Shown here: piece by piece, positions 33,315 through 42,442 of the stretch
How positions within the stretch are numbered: the stretch's first letter is position 1
Layout of the letters: each line of letters opens with the position of its first letter
Notes under the pieces: generated by a model
Told to the model about the DNA's origin: nothing
The model's database searches: none
The model's input: the letters and a program-made list of their open reading frames with translations, nothing else
Source of the DNA: Corallococcus coralloides DSM 2259
Lineage (GTDB): Bacteria; Myxococcota; Myxococcia; Myxococcales; Myxococcaceae
Length of the DNA: 64,000 bases
NCBI RefSeq assembly: GCF_000255295.1
Contig: NC_017030.1
Coordinates: 2,914,001 to 2,978,000, forward strand
Reading direction: 5' to 3'
Made by a program: the position numbers and the translations under genes

Positions 33315-34614
33315 CAGCGGGCGCGGAGGAGGGCAGCCCCTCCGCGTCCATGACGACCTTCTCCAGCGCCTTGAGCCCCTTGCGCTGGCCCACCGCCACC
33401 ACGAGCAGGTTCTCACGCGTGAAGTAGCGCCGGGCCACCTCCCGCACGCGCGCGGCCGTCTGGCGGTCCACCTGATCCGCGCGGTGGCCGAACGTCTCCG
33501 GCCGGCGGAACAGCTCCACGCCGCCGAACCACCCGGCCAGCTCCCCCGGCGAGTCCTGGGAGAACTCCAGCAGCATCCGGTGGCGGCGCTTGGCGCGGTT
33601 CAGCTCCTCCTCGCCCGCCTCCTTCTCGCAGAGCTCGGAGAGCACGCGCAGCGACTCCGCCACCACGAGCGACGCCTTCTCCGGCGCGCTGGCCGCTTCA
33701 ATCTCGAAGAGGCTGAGGTCGTGGTACGTGTCCAGCCCGGCCTGCACCGAGTACGCGAGGCCGCGCTTCTCCACGATTTCGAACGGCAGCCGCGACGACA
33801 GCCCGTCGTCCAGGAGGCGCCGGAGGATTTGCAGCGCGGGGAAGTCCTCGTGCTGCTCCGGCACGGCGCGGAAGGTGAGCTTGAACTCCGTCTGCGACTC
33901 GTCGTGGGAGACGAAGTGGAAGTGCGGCCCGGGGCCCAGCGGCGGCGGCGCGCTCTCCGTGGTGGCGCTGCCCTTGGGCAGGTGGGCGAAGGCGCGCTCG
34001 GCCAGGGCCAGCACCTCCGAGTGCTTCACGCTGCCCGCGGCGGACACCACCAGGTTGCCGGCCACGTAGTGCCGGGCGAAGTGCTCCAGCACCTGGGCGT
34101 GGGTGAGGGCCTTCACGGACTCGCGGGTGCCGGCGATCTTCAGGGACAGCGGGTGGCCGGGGAACAGCAGGCGCTTGGACAGGTTGTCCAGGTCGATGTC
34201 GCGCCCCTTTTCGTCCACCTCGTCGAGCATCTCCTCCAGGATGATCTGCCGCTCCACCTCCATGTCGGTGAGGCGGGGGCGGGTGAGCATGTCGCCGATG
34301 ACGTCCAGGCCCACGCTCAGGTGCGACGGGTGCAGCGGGGTGTAGTAGTAGCCGTGGTCGCGGGTGGTGGCGCCGTTGAGGTTTCCGCCCACCTCCTCCA
34401 CGGCCGCGTTCATCTTCACCGTGTCCGGCCAGGCCTCGCTTCCCCGGAAGAAGAGGTGCTCCAGGAAGTGGCTGACGCCGTTGTTCTCCACCGTCTCATG
34501 ACGGCTGCCGGTCCTGACGTAGACGGCCAGGAGGGCGGTGTGCAGGTGGGGCGTTTCGACGGTGACGACGCGCAGCCCGGAGGGCAGCACGTCCCGGTAC
34601 GGTGTAAAGCTCAT
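33295..34614 (-). CDS. M16-family zinc metallopeptidase
   Basis: A 439-residue peptidase of the pitrilysin/processing-peptidase class. The inverted zinc motif is HFLEH (H49, E52, H53), and a Glu ligand is expected in the VERQIILEEMLDEVDE segment near residues 125-136. The C-terminal half has the usual inactive M16_C repeat (KRGLAYSVQAGLDTY). No signal peptide is visible, so a cytoplasmic location is likely. Its ATG overlaps the stop of the upstream histidine kinase (ATGA), which couples their translation. The substrate is unknown. Confidence 0.93.
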   Translation of the reverse strand: MSFTPYRDVLPSGLRVVTVETPHLHTALLAVYVRTGSRHETVENNGVSHFLEHLFFRGSEAWPDTVKMNAAVEEVGGNLNGATTRDHGYYYTPLHPSHLSVGLDVIGDMLTRPRLTDMEVERQIILEEMLDEVDEKGRDIDLDNLSKRLLFPGHPLSLKIAGTRESVKALTHAQVLEHFARHYVAGNLVVSAAGSVKHSEVLALAERAFAHLPKGSATTESAPPPLGPGPHFHFVSHDESQTEFKLTFRAVPEQHEDFPALQILRRLLDDGLSSRLPFEIVEKRGLAYSVQAGLDTYHDLSLFEIEAASAPEKASLVVAESLRVLSELCEKEAGEEELNRAKRRHRMLLEFSQDSPGELAGWFGGVELFRRPETFGHRADQVDRQTAARVREVARRYFTRENLLVVAVGQRKGLKALEKVVMDAEGLPSSAPAVSAARG

Positions 34615-36152
34615 GCGCGAGGAAGCCTTAACACGAAGGTCGTTCCCTGGCCGGGAATACTCTGGCAGGAGAGCGAGCCCCCGTGGGCCTGGAGGATCTG
34701 TTGGCTCACCGCGAGCCCCAGGCCCGTGCCGCCCTCCTTGGTGGTGAAGAAGGGCTCGAAGAGGTGGCGGCGGACCTCCTCCGTCATGCCGTTGCCGGTG
34801 TCGCGCACGGTGACCTCCACGTCGCCTTCCTGCGGAATGGTGGCCACGGTGAGCCGTCCTCCCGTGGGCATGGCCTCGCGGCTGTTGCGGAGCAGGTTGA
34901 GGAACACCTGCCGCAGCTGGCCCTGGTCCGCGAGCACGCGGGGCGTGCCGGGCGCGAAGTCGCGCACCACCTCCACGCCCGCGCGCACCAGCTCCTCGCG
35001 GGTGAAGTCGAGCACGCCGTCCAGCACCGCGGTGATGTCCTCCGGCTCCAGGTCCGGCCGGGCGGGGCGGGCCATGCGCAGGTACTGCTCGGTGACGTCG
35101 GTGAGGCGGTCCACCTCATGGGTGACGGCGGAGAGCAGCTCGCGCGCCTCCGTGGCGGTGTCCTGCGAATCGAATTGCGCGCTGTCCACCGCGTCCTGGA
35201 GCAGCTCCACGTTGAGGCCGATGGAGGACAGGGGGTTTCTCACCTCGTGCACGATTTGAGCGGAGATGCGGCCGACCGCGGCCAGCTGCTCCGCGCGCAT
35301 CAGCGCCTCCGCCTGTGACTTGAGCTGCGCCTCGCGCGCCTGGAGCGAGCGGGCCATCTGGTCGAACTCGCGCGCGAGCAGGGCGACCTCGTCCTCGCCG
35401 CGCACGCCCAGCTGGGCGGAGTAGTCGCCTCGGCCGATGCGGGACACGCCTTCAATCAGCGTGCGCACCGGGCGCAGCGTGCGAGCGGACCACGCGGTGA
35501 CGCCCACGCCCACGCCAATGGCCATGATGGACAGCGCGATGATGGTGAGGCCCGTCCTGCGCTCGCGCTCCTCCGCGCCGTCCACGCGCTCGCGGATGCG
35601 GTTGGTGAGCGTCGCGCGCAGCACGCGCAGCTCACGGCCGATGGCGCTCTCCAACTGGCGCAGCTCGTTGGTGGCGCGCGCCACCTCCTGGCTTTCGGGG
35701 GACTCGGACGCGAGCGCGGTGAACACGGCCTCCACCGCGTGGCCGTAGGCCTGGGAGTTGCGCGCCAGCTCCGCGAAGCGCGAGTCCAGCTCCATCACGA
35801 AGGGCACCTCGCCTTCCGGGGCGAAGGTGAGCACCTCGCGGGCCTTGGCGCGTGCGGCCTCCAGGCGCTGGGCCATCTGGGGGGCGTAGTACAGGCTCGC
35901 CAGCCGGATGAGTGCGCGGCGTGTCTCCACGCTGTTCTGCTCCAGCACGCGCTCGGTGTCCTTCTCCTGGCTGGTCTGGAAGGTCTCCAGCGCGGCGGCG
36001 TCCTGGGACAGCTGGAGGTAGCCCTGGCTGACGAGCCGGATCTCCAGCCGGTTGCGGTGCAGCTCCGCCACGCTGAAGAGGGACACCGCCCCGAACGTCA
36101 GCAGCACCAGCGCGTAGCCCAGGAAGATGCGGGTGGCGAGCGAGAGCTTCAT
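34611..36152 (-). CDS. Sensor histidine kinase with HAMP domain
   Basis: A 513-residue inner-membrane kinase. Two membrane helices, at about 9-31 and 190-212, flank a helical periplasmic sensor of about 160 residues. A HAMP domain follows (SARTLRPVRTLIEGVSRIG), then HisKA with QIVHEVRNPLSSIG (His phosphorylated) and HATPase with NLLRNSREAM, DTGNGM and GGTGLGLAV. It belongs to the NtrB-like group by its H-box and G motifs. No response regulator is adjacent. Instead its stop overlaps the start of an M16 peptidase gene by 4 bp. Confidence 0.93.
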   Translation of the reverse strand: MKLSLATRIFLGYALVLLTFGAVSLFSVAELHRNRLEIRLVSQGYLQLSQDAAALETFQTSQEKDTERVLEQNSVETRRALIRLASLYYAPQMAQRLEAARAKAREVLTFAPEGEVPFVMELDSRFAELARNSQAYGHAVEAVFTALASESPESQEVARATNELRQLESAIGRELRVLRATLTNRIRERVDGAEERERRTGLTIIALSIMAIGVGVGVTAWSARTLRPVRTLIEGVSRIGRGDYSAQLGVRGEDEVALLAREFDQMARSLQAREAQLKSQAEALMRAEQLAAVGRISAQIVHEVRNPLSSIGLNVELLQDAVDSAQFDSQDTATEARELLSAVTHEVDRLTDVTEQYLRMARPARPDLEPEDITAVLDGVLDFTREELVRAGVEVVRDFAPGTPRVLADQGQLRQVFLNLLRNSREAMPTGGRLTVATIPQEGDVEVTVRDTGNGMTEEVRRHLFEPFFTTKEGGTGLGLAVSQQILQAHGGSLSCQSIPGQGTTFVLRLPRA

Positions 36153-36275
36153 GGAGGAGGGGACAGGACATACGTCCTGGAGCGGGCGCATTACAGCGCA
36201 ATCCCCTCCGCGCCGCCTGCTTCCGGCCGCCTGGACTCCACCCCTCCGGGGAAGGGGGCTGGTAGCGTCCACCAC

Positions 36276-37790
36276 ATGGCTCCGCGCTTCGTCCGCTCCA
36301 CGCTCCTCGCCGCCGCCCTGGTGGCCCTCACCCCCGCCTGCGGAGAGAAGGAGGTCCGGCCCGGCCTGACCCTCCTCTCCGCATCCTGTGCCGGCACCCA
36401 GCCCCTGGCCGGGGTGACGCACCTGCGCTTCCGCGTGACGGGCCCGGGTCTCGACACGCCCCGTGAGCGGGTGTCGACGGTGGAGTGGGCGGAAGAGGAC
36501 GTGCCGGCCCTGCCGCCCGGCAGCGCGCGGGTGCTGGAGGTGCGGGCCTACGTGGGAGCCCCGGACCAGGGCGGACAGCTGGTGTCGCTGGGGCGCACCC
36601 CGCCGTTCGACGTGGCGGAGGGACAGGCGCCCAAGGTGAGGCTGTTCCTGCGGCGGCTGGGGGAGTTCGTGCCGGTGAACCTGGCGTCGGATCCGGGGAC
36701 GTGCTCGTTGCCGGCCGAAGCGCGCGCGGCGCACACGGCCACGACACTGCCGGATGGGCGGGTGTTGATCACCGGAGGCTACCTTCCCCAGGCGAATGGC
36801 ACGCGCCCTGTGTCGGGAACGACGGAGGTGTTCAATCCGGCGGACGGCACGTTCAGCCCCGGGCCGGACGTGGGCGCGAGGGCCTTCCACACGGCGTCGC
36901 TCTTGCCGGATGGCCGCGTGTTCCTGGCGGGCGGCGCGGAGTCCTTCGCTCCGGTGTCATTGCAGTCCACTGCGCGCCTCGTGGAAGTGACGGCAGGCGC
37001 GGTGAGTGAACTCACGCCCAAGGCGGCGCGCTACCAGCATGCGGCGGCGGTGAATTCGGCGGGCCAGGTGCTGCTGGTCAGCGGACGCGCGGCGGACGGC
37101 AGCACGGTGGACACGATGGAAGGCTTCGACGCGGCCACAGGGCGCTTTGTCTATTACGCCGCCCCGTATGCCTTCGTGGACGCGGCGCTGACGGTGGAGC
37201 GGAGCGGAAAGATCTTCCAGGTCGTGGGCGGAGCGACTGTCGTAGGGGCCAGGAGAGACGTGGATGCCTTTTCGTTCGGCGACGACGACATCCACTCACT
37301 GGCCGCGGGGGCTGACCTTCGTGTCCCTCGGGTGGGCGCCGCCGTGGCGCTGCTGGGCAGGGCGGACGAGGAGCCACTGCCCCTGGTCATGGGCGGCTTC
37401 GACGGCGTGGATCCGGCGCAGGGCGCGCGCCCGGTGGGCGCCTCCGAGCTCCTGAATGGCGTGATCCACGTGGAGGACGGTCCCGCGTTGATGCCCCGGA
37501 GCAACCTGTGCGCGGTGACGCTGACGGACGGCCGCATCGTGGCGCTAGGTGGGCGGGGCACCGGTATCGGCACGACGTACGCGGTCCCGTGGGCGGAGTT
37601 GATCACCCCCCATGCGGGCGCGCAGCCCACCGTGCTGGGCCTGACGTTGATGCCGCAGCCGCGCGTGTGGCACACGTGCTCCGCGCTTCCGGATGGCTCC
37701 GTGCTCGTGGTGGGCGGCGTGGATGACAGCACCGGGGAGACTCGCGCCAACACCGAAGCCCTGGTTGTGATGCCGCCCCCGCGCGACTGA
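36276..37790 (+). CDS. Kelch-repeat-like lipoprotein
   Basis: A 504-residue secreted protein. The N-terminus is a lipoprotein signal with a Cys after TPA (ALTPACGEKE). About 110 residues of beta-type sequence follow, then a beta-propeller from about residue 145 with repeated TATTLPDGRVLITGGY, TASLLPDGRVFLAGG and CSALPDGSVLVVGGV segments typical of bacterial kelch-like proteins. It is probably surface-exposed or periplasmic and binds partners or glycans; no catalytic residues are evident. It diverges from the histidine kinase gene and precedes a DUF2381 gene by 21 bp. Confidence 0.88.
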   Translation: MAPRFVRSTLLAAALVALTPACGEKEVRPGLTLLSASCAGTQPLAGVTHLRFRVTGPGLDTPRERVSTVEWAEEDVPALPPGSARVLEVRAYVGAPDQGGQLVSLGRTPPFDVAEGQAPKVRLFLRRLGEFVPVNLASDPGTCSLPAEARAAHTATTLPDGRVLITGGYLPQANGTRPVSGTTEVFNPADGTFSPGPDVGARAFHTASLLPDGRVFLAGGAESFAPVSLQSTARLVEVTAGAVSELTPKAARYQHAAAVNSAGQVLLVSGRAADGSTVDTMEGFDAATGRFVYYAAPYAFVDAALTVERSGKIFQVVGGATVVGARRDVDAFSFGDDDIHSLAAGADLRVPRVGAAVALLGRADEEPLPLVMGGFDGVDPAQGARPVGASELLNGVIHVEDGPALMPRSNLCAVTLTDGRIVALGGRGTGIGTTYAVPWAELITPHAGAQPTVLGLTLMPQPRVWHTCSALPDGSVLVVGGVDDSTGETRANTEALVVMPPPRD

Positions 37791-37811
37791 AGCTGCTACG
37801 CTCCAGGTCCC

Positions 37812-38747
37812 ATGAGGGACTGTCTACCTGCCCGGTTTGCTCTGGCCCTGGCGTTGCTCCTGACGACCGCGGAGGCCATCGCGCGTGCGCAGGAGGAACT
37901 CGCGATCCGCACGGTGCTGCTGTCGGAGCACCCGTCGGATTCTGCGCCCACCCTCTACGTGAAGGGGAAGGTGGCCACCGTCCTCCGGTTCGAGACGTCC
38001 GTGGACCCCGCGCGGACCCGCATGCTGGCATGGGAGGGCCGGTTCGAGCCGCTGCTCGCGGGCGGACGCAAGGTGGTCGTGGAGCCTCTCCGGGACCTGG
38101 GGGAGGACGAAGGTGTTCCCTTGTTGGTGACGCTCGCGAACGGCAAGCAGGTGCCGTTCCTGCTCAAGCCCGCGGAGGAGGGAGGGCGGAACGCGGTGGA
38201 TCAACAGGTGAACGTGTTCGAGGACCCGCGCGGCTATGACGCCATGTACTCGACGCTGATGGACTCGCTCAAACAGCGTCGCGCCCTGGAGGACGAGAAC
38301 CATCGCCTGCGGGAGGAAGAGCACTCCGCGGATCACGCGCTCGCGACGCTCCTGGCCCAGGGAAACCTCAAGCACACGCCCTTCACCCGTCGCCAGGGTT
38401 GGCGCCTCAAGGAAGAAGGGGCGGACATCCTGGTGGAGGTGCTCTCCAGCAAGACGCTTCCGAAGATGGCGGTGTTGTTCACCCTGACCAACCGCGATGC
38501 GAAGAAGCCCTGGCGGATGATGGAGGCCCGGCTGTCCACGGTCTCCGGCGGGAACTCACGTGCGTTCGCGCTGCGCATGCAGCAGGAGGAGATTGCTCCG
38601 GGCGCCATGGGCCGCATCGCCGTGGTCGCTGACGACAGCGCCTTCCAGTCACCGCAGGGTCTGGAGCAACTGGCGCTGGAGTTGTTCCGGTCCGACGGCC
38701 TGTCCCAGGCCTACCTCGTCCTGGAACAGCGTTTCATCCGAGAGTAG
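37812..38747 (+). CDS. DUF2381 family protein
   Basis: A 311-residue secreted protein. A signal peptide of about 26 residues ends near AIARAQE. The body matches the DUF2381 family (paralogous in Myxococcus relatives) in features such as LYVKGKVATVLRFE, a mid-protein charged helix (about 150-180) and AFALRMQQEEIAPG. Members often sit next to small lipoproteins or serine/threonine kinases, and function is not known. A lipoprotein gene follows 11 bp downstream, so the pair is probably co-transcribed. Confidence 0.85.
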   Translation: MRDCLPARFALALALLLTTAEAIARAQEELAIRTVLLSEHPSDSAPTLYVKGKVATVLRFETSVDPARTRMLAWEGRFEPLLAGGRKVVVEPLRDLGEDEGVPLLVTLANGKQVPFLLKPAEEGGRNAVDQQVNVFEDPRGYDAMYSTLMDSLKQRRALEDENHRLREEEHSADHALATLLAQGNLKHTPFTRRQGWRLKEEGADILVEVLSSKTLPKMAVLFTLTNRDAKKPWRMMEARLSTVSGGNSRAFALRMQQEEIAPGAMGRIAVVADDSAFQSPQGLEQLALELFRSDGLSQAYLVLEQRFIRE

Positions 38748-38758
38748 ATCGACGCGAC

Positions 38759-39250
38759 ATGAACGCACCGCGCAAGTGGTCCCCGGTTGCCCTCGTGCTG
38801 GCCCTGTCGCTGGGCTGCACCACGACCCGAGGGGGCGTGGGGCTTCATTCGGACGGGACGCCCAAGCCGGAGGACTGCCCCGAGGATGCGCTGAAGACGA
38901 TGCGCATCCTCCGCCTGCGCGTGGGTGACGGAGCGAATGTCACGCTCGACATCAATCAGGACGACGTCAGCCCCATCACGCTCTACGAGGGGCCCGTGGA
39001 GAGCATGCTCATCTCCAGCCTCGGGCCTCTTGAAACGACCACCCGTCTCTACGGGCGCGTGTGGACCGGAGGACCCCAGGTGGTGGTCCGGTACTACGAG
39101 GCGCATCCACCCGACGGCGACAAGATCCCCATCTGTGCCGTGGCGAGGCTCTCCAAGGGGCAGTTGCGGAAGCGGCCTGACTCCAAGCCCGGAACGGCCA
39201 TCCTGGAGTTCTCCTCGGCGGGCGTCGACATCGTCGAGTCCTACCGCTGA
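38759..39250 (+). CDS. Small lipoprotein paired with DUF2381
   Basis: A 163-residue protein with a lipoprotein signal (LALSLGC, Cys at about 20) and then a beta-rich domain. I do not recognise a named family. It begins 11 bp after the DUF2381 stop and ends just before a strong terminator. In this arrangement it is likely a partner of the DUF2381 protein in the envelope, an inference from adjacency only. Confidence 0.8.
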   Translation: MNAPRKWSPVALVLALSLGCTTTRGGVGLHSDGTPKPEDCPEDALKTMRILRLRVGDGANVTLDINQDDVSPITLYEGPVESMLISSLGPLETTTRLYGRVWTGGPQVVVRYYEAHPPDGDKIPICAVARLSKGQLRKRPDSKPGTAILEFSSAGVDIVESYR

Positions 39251-39256
39251 AACACG

Positions 39257-39293
39257 AAGGCCCCGCGTCCCGGTGAGGGGACGGCGGGGCCTT
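39257..39293. terminator. Bidirectional terminator
   Basis: Stem AAGGCCCCGC/GCGGGGCCTT continues, past a single bulged G, into GTCCC/GGGAC around a short loop, about 15 bp in all. It stands between the small lipoprotein gene (plus) and the anchored coiled-coil gene (minus). Confidence 0.75.
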
Positions 39294-39316
39294 CCTGCTT
39301 CAATCCGGGAGTCGGA

Positions 39317-40402
39317 TCAGGCGTTGGACGGCGGGGCTTCGGAAGGCTTCGCCTCGCCCTCGGTGGACGCCGTCGGCTCGGTGGCGGCCGGGGCTTCCGT
39401 GGGCGTGGCCGCGGCGGCGGCGCGGGCCTCTGCTTCGGCGCGGGCGCGGGCCTGCTCGTCGCTGCGCTGGTCGCTGGCGGCGACCTCGTCCGGCGTCAGC
39501 TCCGTGCGGTCCGCGAGCATGCCCGTCTTCTTCTCCAGGTCCTTGATGGCCCGGCGAAGCAGGTCGCGCTCCAGGAGCGTGCGGTTGAGGCGCTTCTCCA
39601 GCGCCTTGTACTTGTCCTTGCCCAGGTCGGCCTCGGACTTCGTCACCGCCAGGATGCGCGCGTGCGTGTCGGCGCGGCCCTTGAGGCGGCGGACTTCCTT
39701 CTCCAGCTCCGCGGCGCGAGCGCGGTCCTTGTTCGCCGCCTGCTCCAGCCGGTTCATCTTCTCGCGGTCCGCGTCGTTCAGCTCGCGGTAGCGGCGCACG
39801 GGCTCCGCCGGGGCGACGGGCGCGGGCGTCACGGCCACCGCCGCGTTCACCACGGGCTCGCTCGCGGGCGCGGCGATCTGATCCGCGGGCGCCGCGGCCG
39901 GAGCAGCGGCGGCGGGAGCCGTGACAGGCGCGGGGACGGCTGCGGCAGGGGCCTCACGGCGGCGGGGGCCATTGCGCGACTCGGTCTCCGCGCGCAGCCG
40001 GGCGTTCTCCGTCAGGGCCTGCGCCAGCTCCGCGCGGGTCTGCTCCAGCTGGATGCTGGCGTTGCGCTCCACCTCGGCGCGAGCCTTCACCAGGTCGTTC
40101 GAGCCCTTCTCGCCTTCCTTCTGCTCGAAGAGCTTCCGCTTGGTCTGCTTGAGCTGCTCCTTGACCTCCTGGAGCTGCGCGCGCTGCTCGTCCAGCTCCT
40201 TCTGCTTGCGCTGGACCTCCGATTCCGCCTTCGCGCGCGCCTTGCTCTCGGACTCCAGCTCGCCCCGGAACGACGGCGCGGAAGAGGAAGAAGAGAGCGA
40301 GGGACGGCCCGCGTTGGCACCAGCGCCGCTCTTGTCTCCGAAGAGCAGCAGACCGAGCGTCACGGCGAACCCGATCGATACGAGGATGAGTGCAACCAGC
40401 AA
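39317..40402 (-). CDS. Membrane-anchored coiled-coil protein with Ala/Pro-rich linker
   Basis: A protein of 361 residues from the start I choose. One N-terminal membrane helix (VALILVSIGFAVTLGLLLF) is followed by coiled coil at about 45-150, an Ala/Pro-rich linker at about 150-200, a second coiled coil at about 200-300 and a low-complexity Ala/Glu/Thr tail. The overall plan recalls TolA-like spanning proteins, but no TolA domain is visible. TTG 40402 has GGAGG 8 nt upstream, while a TTG at 40429 and a GTG at 40417 have no site, so I prefer 40402. It stands alone between a terminator and a divergent acyltransferase gene. Confidence 0.75.
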   Translation of the reverse strand: MLVALILVSIGFAVTLGLLLFGDKSGAGANAGRPSLSSSSSAPSFRGELESESKARAKAESEVQRKQKELDEQRAQLQEVKEQLKQTKRKLFEQKEGEKGSNDLVKARAEVERNASIQLEQTRAELAQALTENARLRAETESRNGPRRREAPAAAVPAPVTAPAAAAPAAAPADQIAAPASEPVVNAAVAVTPAPVAPAEPVRRYRELNDADREKMNRLEQAANKDRARAAELEKEVRRLKGRADTHARILAVTKSEADLGKDKYKALEKRLNRTLLERDLLRRAIKDLEKKTGMLADRTELTPDEVAASDQRSDEQARARAEAEARAAAAATPTEAPAATEPTASTEGEAKPSEAPPSNA

Positions 40403-40580
40403 GGGAACGACCTCCACAGAAGGATGCAAAAAGCGGGGCAGCCTACCGCTGGGACATGGCGCGTCAAGGCTTCACTGGCAGGCAACCCGGCGGGCCCCAC
40501 CCGCCGCGCTGGCCGGGTCGTGGCGTCCGCCTGCATTCCGGCTCCCCCATCAGCGCCGTCCTGGGGCACGCTCGCGTCCC

Positions 40581-41420
40581 ATGGCGCACCTGGAGCTGAA
40601 GCCGAAGCGGGACGTGTCGAGCTTCCGCAAGCTCGCCATCGGCAGCTGGGCGACCGCGTATGACCCCACGGTCTACGGCACACTGACGGTGCGCATGGAC
40701 GCCGCGCTCGCCTGGCTGGACGCCTTCCACCAGCGCACCGGCGTGCGGCTCACCGCGACCCACCTGGTCCTCAAGGCCATGGGTGAAGCGCTGCGCCGCT
40801 GTCCGGACGCCAATGCGCTGCTGCGCTACCAGCGCATCTATCTGCGTCAGCGGATCACCGTGTGCGCGGCGCTCCCCGGTGCGGATCAGCGCGGCCTCAC
40901 GCCCGTGCGCATCGAGGACGTGGACCAGAAGTCCGTGCACGCGCTGGCGCTGGAGGTGGAGTCCACCGCAGCGCGCGTGCGCGAGGGCCGGGACGCCCAG
41001 GTGGAGCAGGGCCGGAGCCTGCTCACGCGCGTGCCACACCTGCTCCTGCACCGCTTCACCGGGCTCGTGTCGTTCCTCACGTACACGCTGAACCTGGATC
41101 CGTCATGGCTCGGCCTGCCCAGGGATCCGTTCGGTGCCGCGGTGGTGGTGGACGTGGGCGAGCTGGGACTGGAGACGGCGTACCTGCCACTCGCGCCCTT
41201 CACCCGCGTGCCCATCTTCCTCGCGCCCGGCGCGGTGCGCGAGGTGGCGGTGGTGGAGGAGGGGAGGGTGGTGCCCGGACACGTGATGAACATCAACGCG
41301 TCCTTCGACCACCGCTTCCTCGACGGCTACCACGCGGGCGTCATCGCCAGCACGCTGCGCGAGATGCTGGAGCATCCGGAGGAGGCCTTCGGTCCGCTCC
41401 CGGCTCCATCGGCGGAATAG
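40581..41420 (+). CDS. Stand-alone 2-oxoacid dehydrogenase acyltransferase (E2) catalytic domain protein
   Basis: A 279-residue protein equal to the catalytic core of E2 acyltransferases. The C-terminal active-site motif is present as NASFDHRFLDGYHAG (His and Asp of HxxxD-G). RKLAIGSWATAYDPTVYG and THLVLKAMGEAL resemble the start of the core. There is no lipoyl domain and no E1/E3-binding domain, and no E1 or E3 gene is nearby. It may therefore act on a free acyl-CoA or another carrier rather than in a dehydrogenase complex. It diverges from the coiled-coil gene across 178 bp. Confidence 0.85.
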   Translation: MAHLELKPKRDVSSFRKLAIGSWATAYDPTVYGTLTVRMDAALAWLDAFHQRTGVRLTATHLVLKAMGEALRRCPDANALLRYQRIYLRQRITVCAALPGADQRGLTPVRIEDVDQKSVHALALEVESTAARVREGRDAQVEQGRSLLTRVPHLLLHRFTGLVSFLTYTLNLDPSWLGLPRDPFGAAVVVDVGELGLETAYLPLAPFTRVPIFLAPGAVREVAVVEEGRVVPGHVMNINASFDHRFLDGYHAGVIASTLREMLEHPEEAFGPLPAPSAE

Positions 41421-41427
41421 CCCGCCG

Positions 41428-42333
41428 TCAACGCTGTCCGTTCCCACGCGCGAAGCGTCCGGGAGGCTGGCCCACGCGCTTGCTGAACGCCGCGGTGAAG
41501 GTGCTCGCCGAGCTGTAGCCCACGCGCTCGGCCACCTCCGTGATGGAGAGCTCCTGGCCGCGAAGCAGTCCCCTCGCGACCGCCATCCGCCAGTCCAGCA
41601 GGTACTCCATGGGGGGCAGGCCCACGGTGCGCGTGAAGCGCTCGAAGAACACCGAACGTGAGAGCGCCGCGCTCTTCGCGAGCTGCGCCACGGTCCAGGG
41701 TCGCGTGAGGTGGCGGTGCATCTGCCGGATGGCGGGTGCGAGCCGCGCGTCCGCCAGTCCGCGCAGGAGCCCCGGAGGTGTGTCGCCGCTCGGCGTGGAC
41801 CGCAGCGCCTCGATGAGCAGCAACTCCACGAGCCGCGTCAGCACGAGCTCGCGCCCCGAGCGCTGTTCGCTCGTTTCATCCCTGACGAGCTGGACCAGCG
41901 TGGAGAGCCGCTCCACGCCGCGCACGTGCACCAGGACCGGGAGCAACGACACCATCAGGGCCGCGTCAGGCGAGTCGAAGACGAAGTAACCCCCAAGCAG
42001 TCGCACGTCCGGGCGGCCACCACGCCGGCCGTGACGCACCTCCCCGGTGGGGGACGGGGCCACCTTGGGGTCGACACGTTCGGGCGTCACCGGCTCGAAG
42101 CCGGAAATGGTGAAGCCCGGCGTCGCCGGCAGCAGCACGAAATCGCCCCCCTCGATCGTGAGGGCCGGCTGTCCGTCGACGGCGAGTCGGCAGCGCCCTT
42201 CGAGCACCGCACAGAAGCTGGGCTGACCGAAGTCCGAGTAGCGAACACCCCATGCGCCAGCGCCGCTGATGCCCTTCGAGAAGATGGCCCTGGGCTGAAG
42301 CAGCGCGATGACTTCCGAAAGAGGGTCGGTCAT
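41428..42333 (-). CDS. AraC-family transcriptional regulator (cupin_6 type)
   Basis: A 301-residue regulator. Residues about 15-190 form a cupin-like sensor (AVLEGRCRLAVDGQPALTI, GDFVLLPATPGFTISG), and the last 100 residues are an AraC DNA-binding domain (VAQLAKSAALSRSVFFERF, VAERVGYSSASTFTAAFSKRVG). It diverges from an SDR gene across 109 bp, the usual arrangement for a regulator and its target. Effector unknown. Confidence 0.93.
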   Translation of the reverse strand: MTDPLSEVIALLQPRAIFSKGISGAGAWGVRYSDFGQPSFCAVLEGRCRLAVDGQPALTIEGGDFVLLPATPGFTISGFEPVTPERVDPKVAPSPTGEVRHGRRGGRPDVRLLGGYFVFDSPDAALMVSLLPVLVHVRGVERLSTLVQLVRDETSEQRSGRELVLTRLVELLLIEALRSTPSGDTPPGLLRGLADARLAPAIRQMHRHLTRPWTVAQLAKSAALSRSVFFERFTRTVGLPPMEYLLDWRMAVARGLLRGQELSITEVAERVGYSSASTFTAAFSKRVGQPPGRFARGNGQR

Positions 42334-42442
42334 GTCCGGACGCTAGCAAAAGAAACACGGACTCTCCGTAGTGGAGCGTCCTGAATGCCGCCGGTACCTT
42401 CAGAACATCAACGCCGCGCGAATCGCGGCCAAAGGAGACGGC

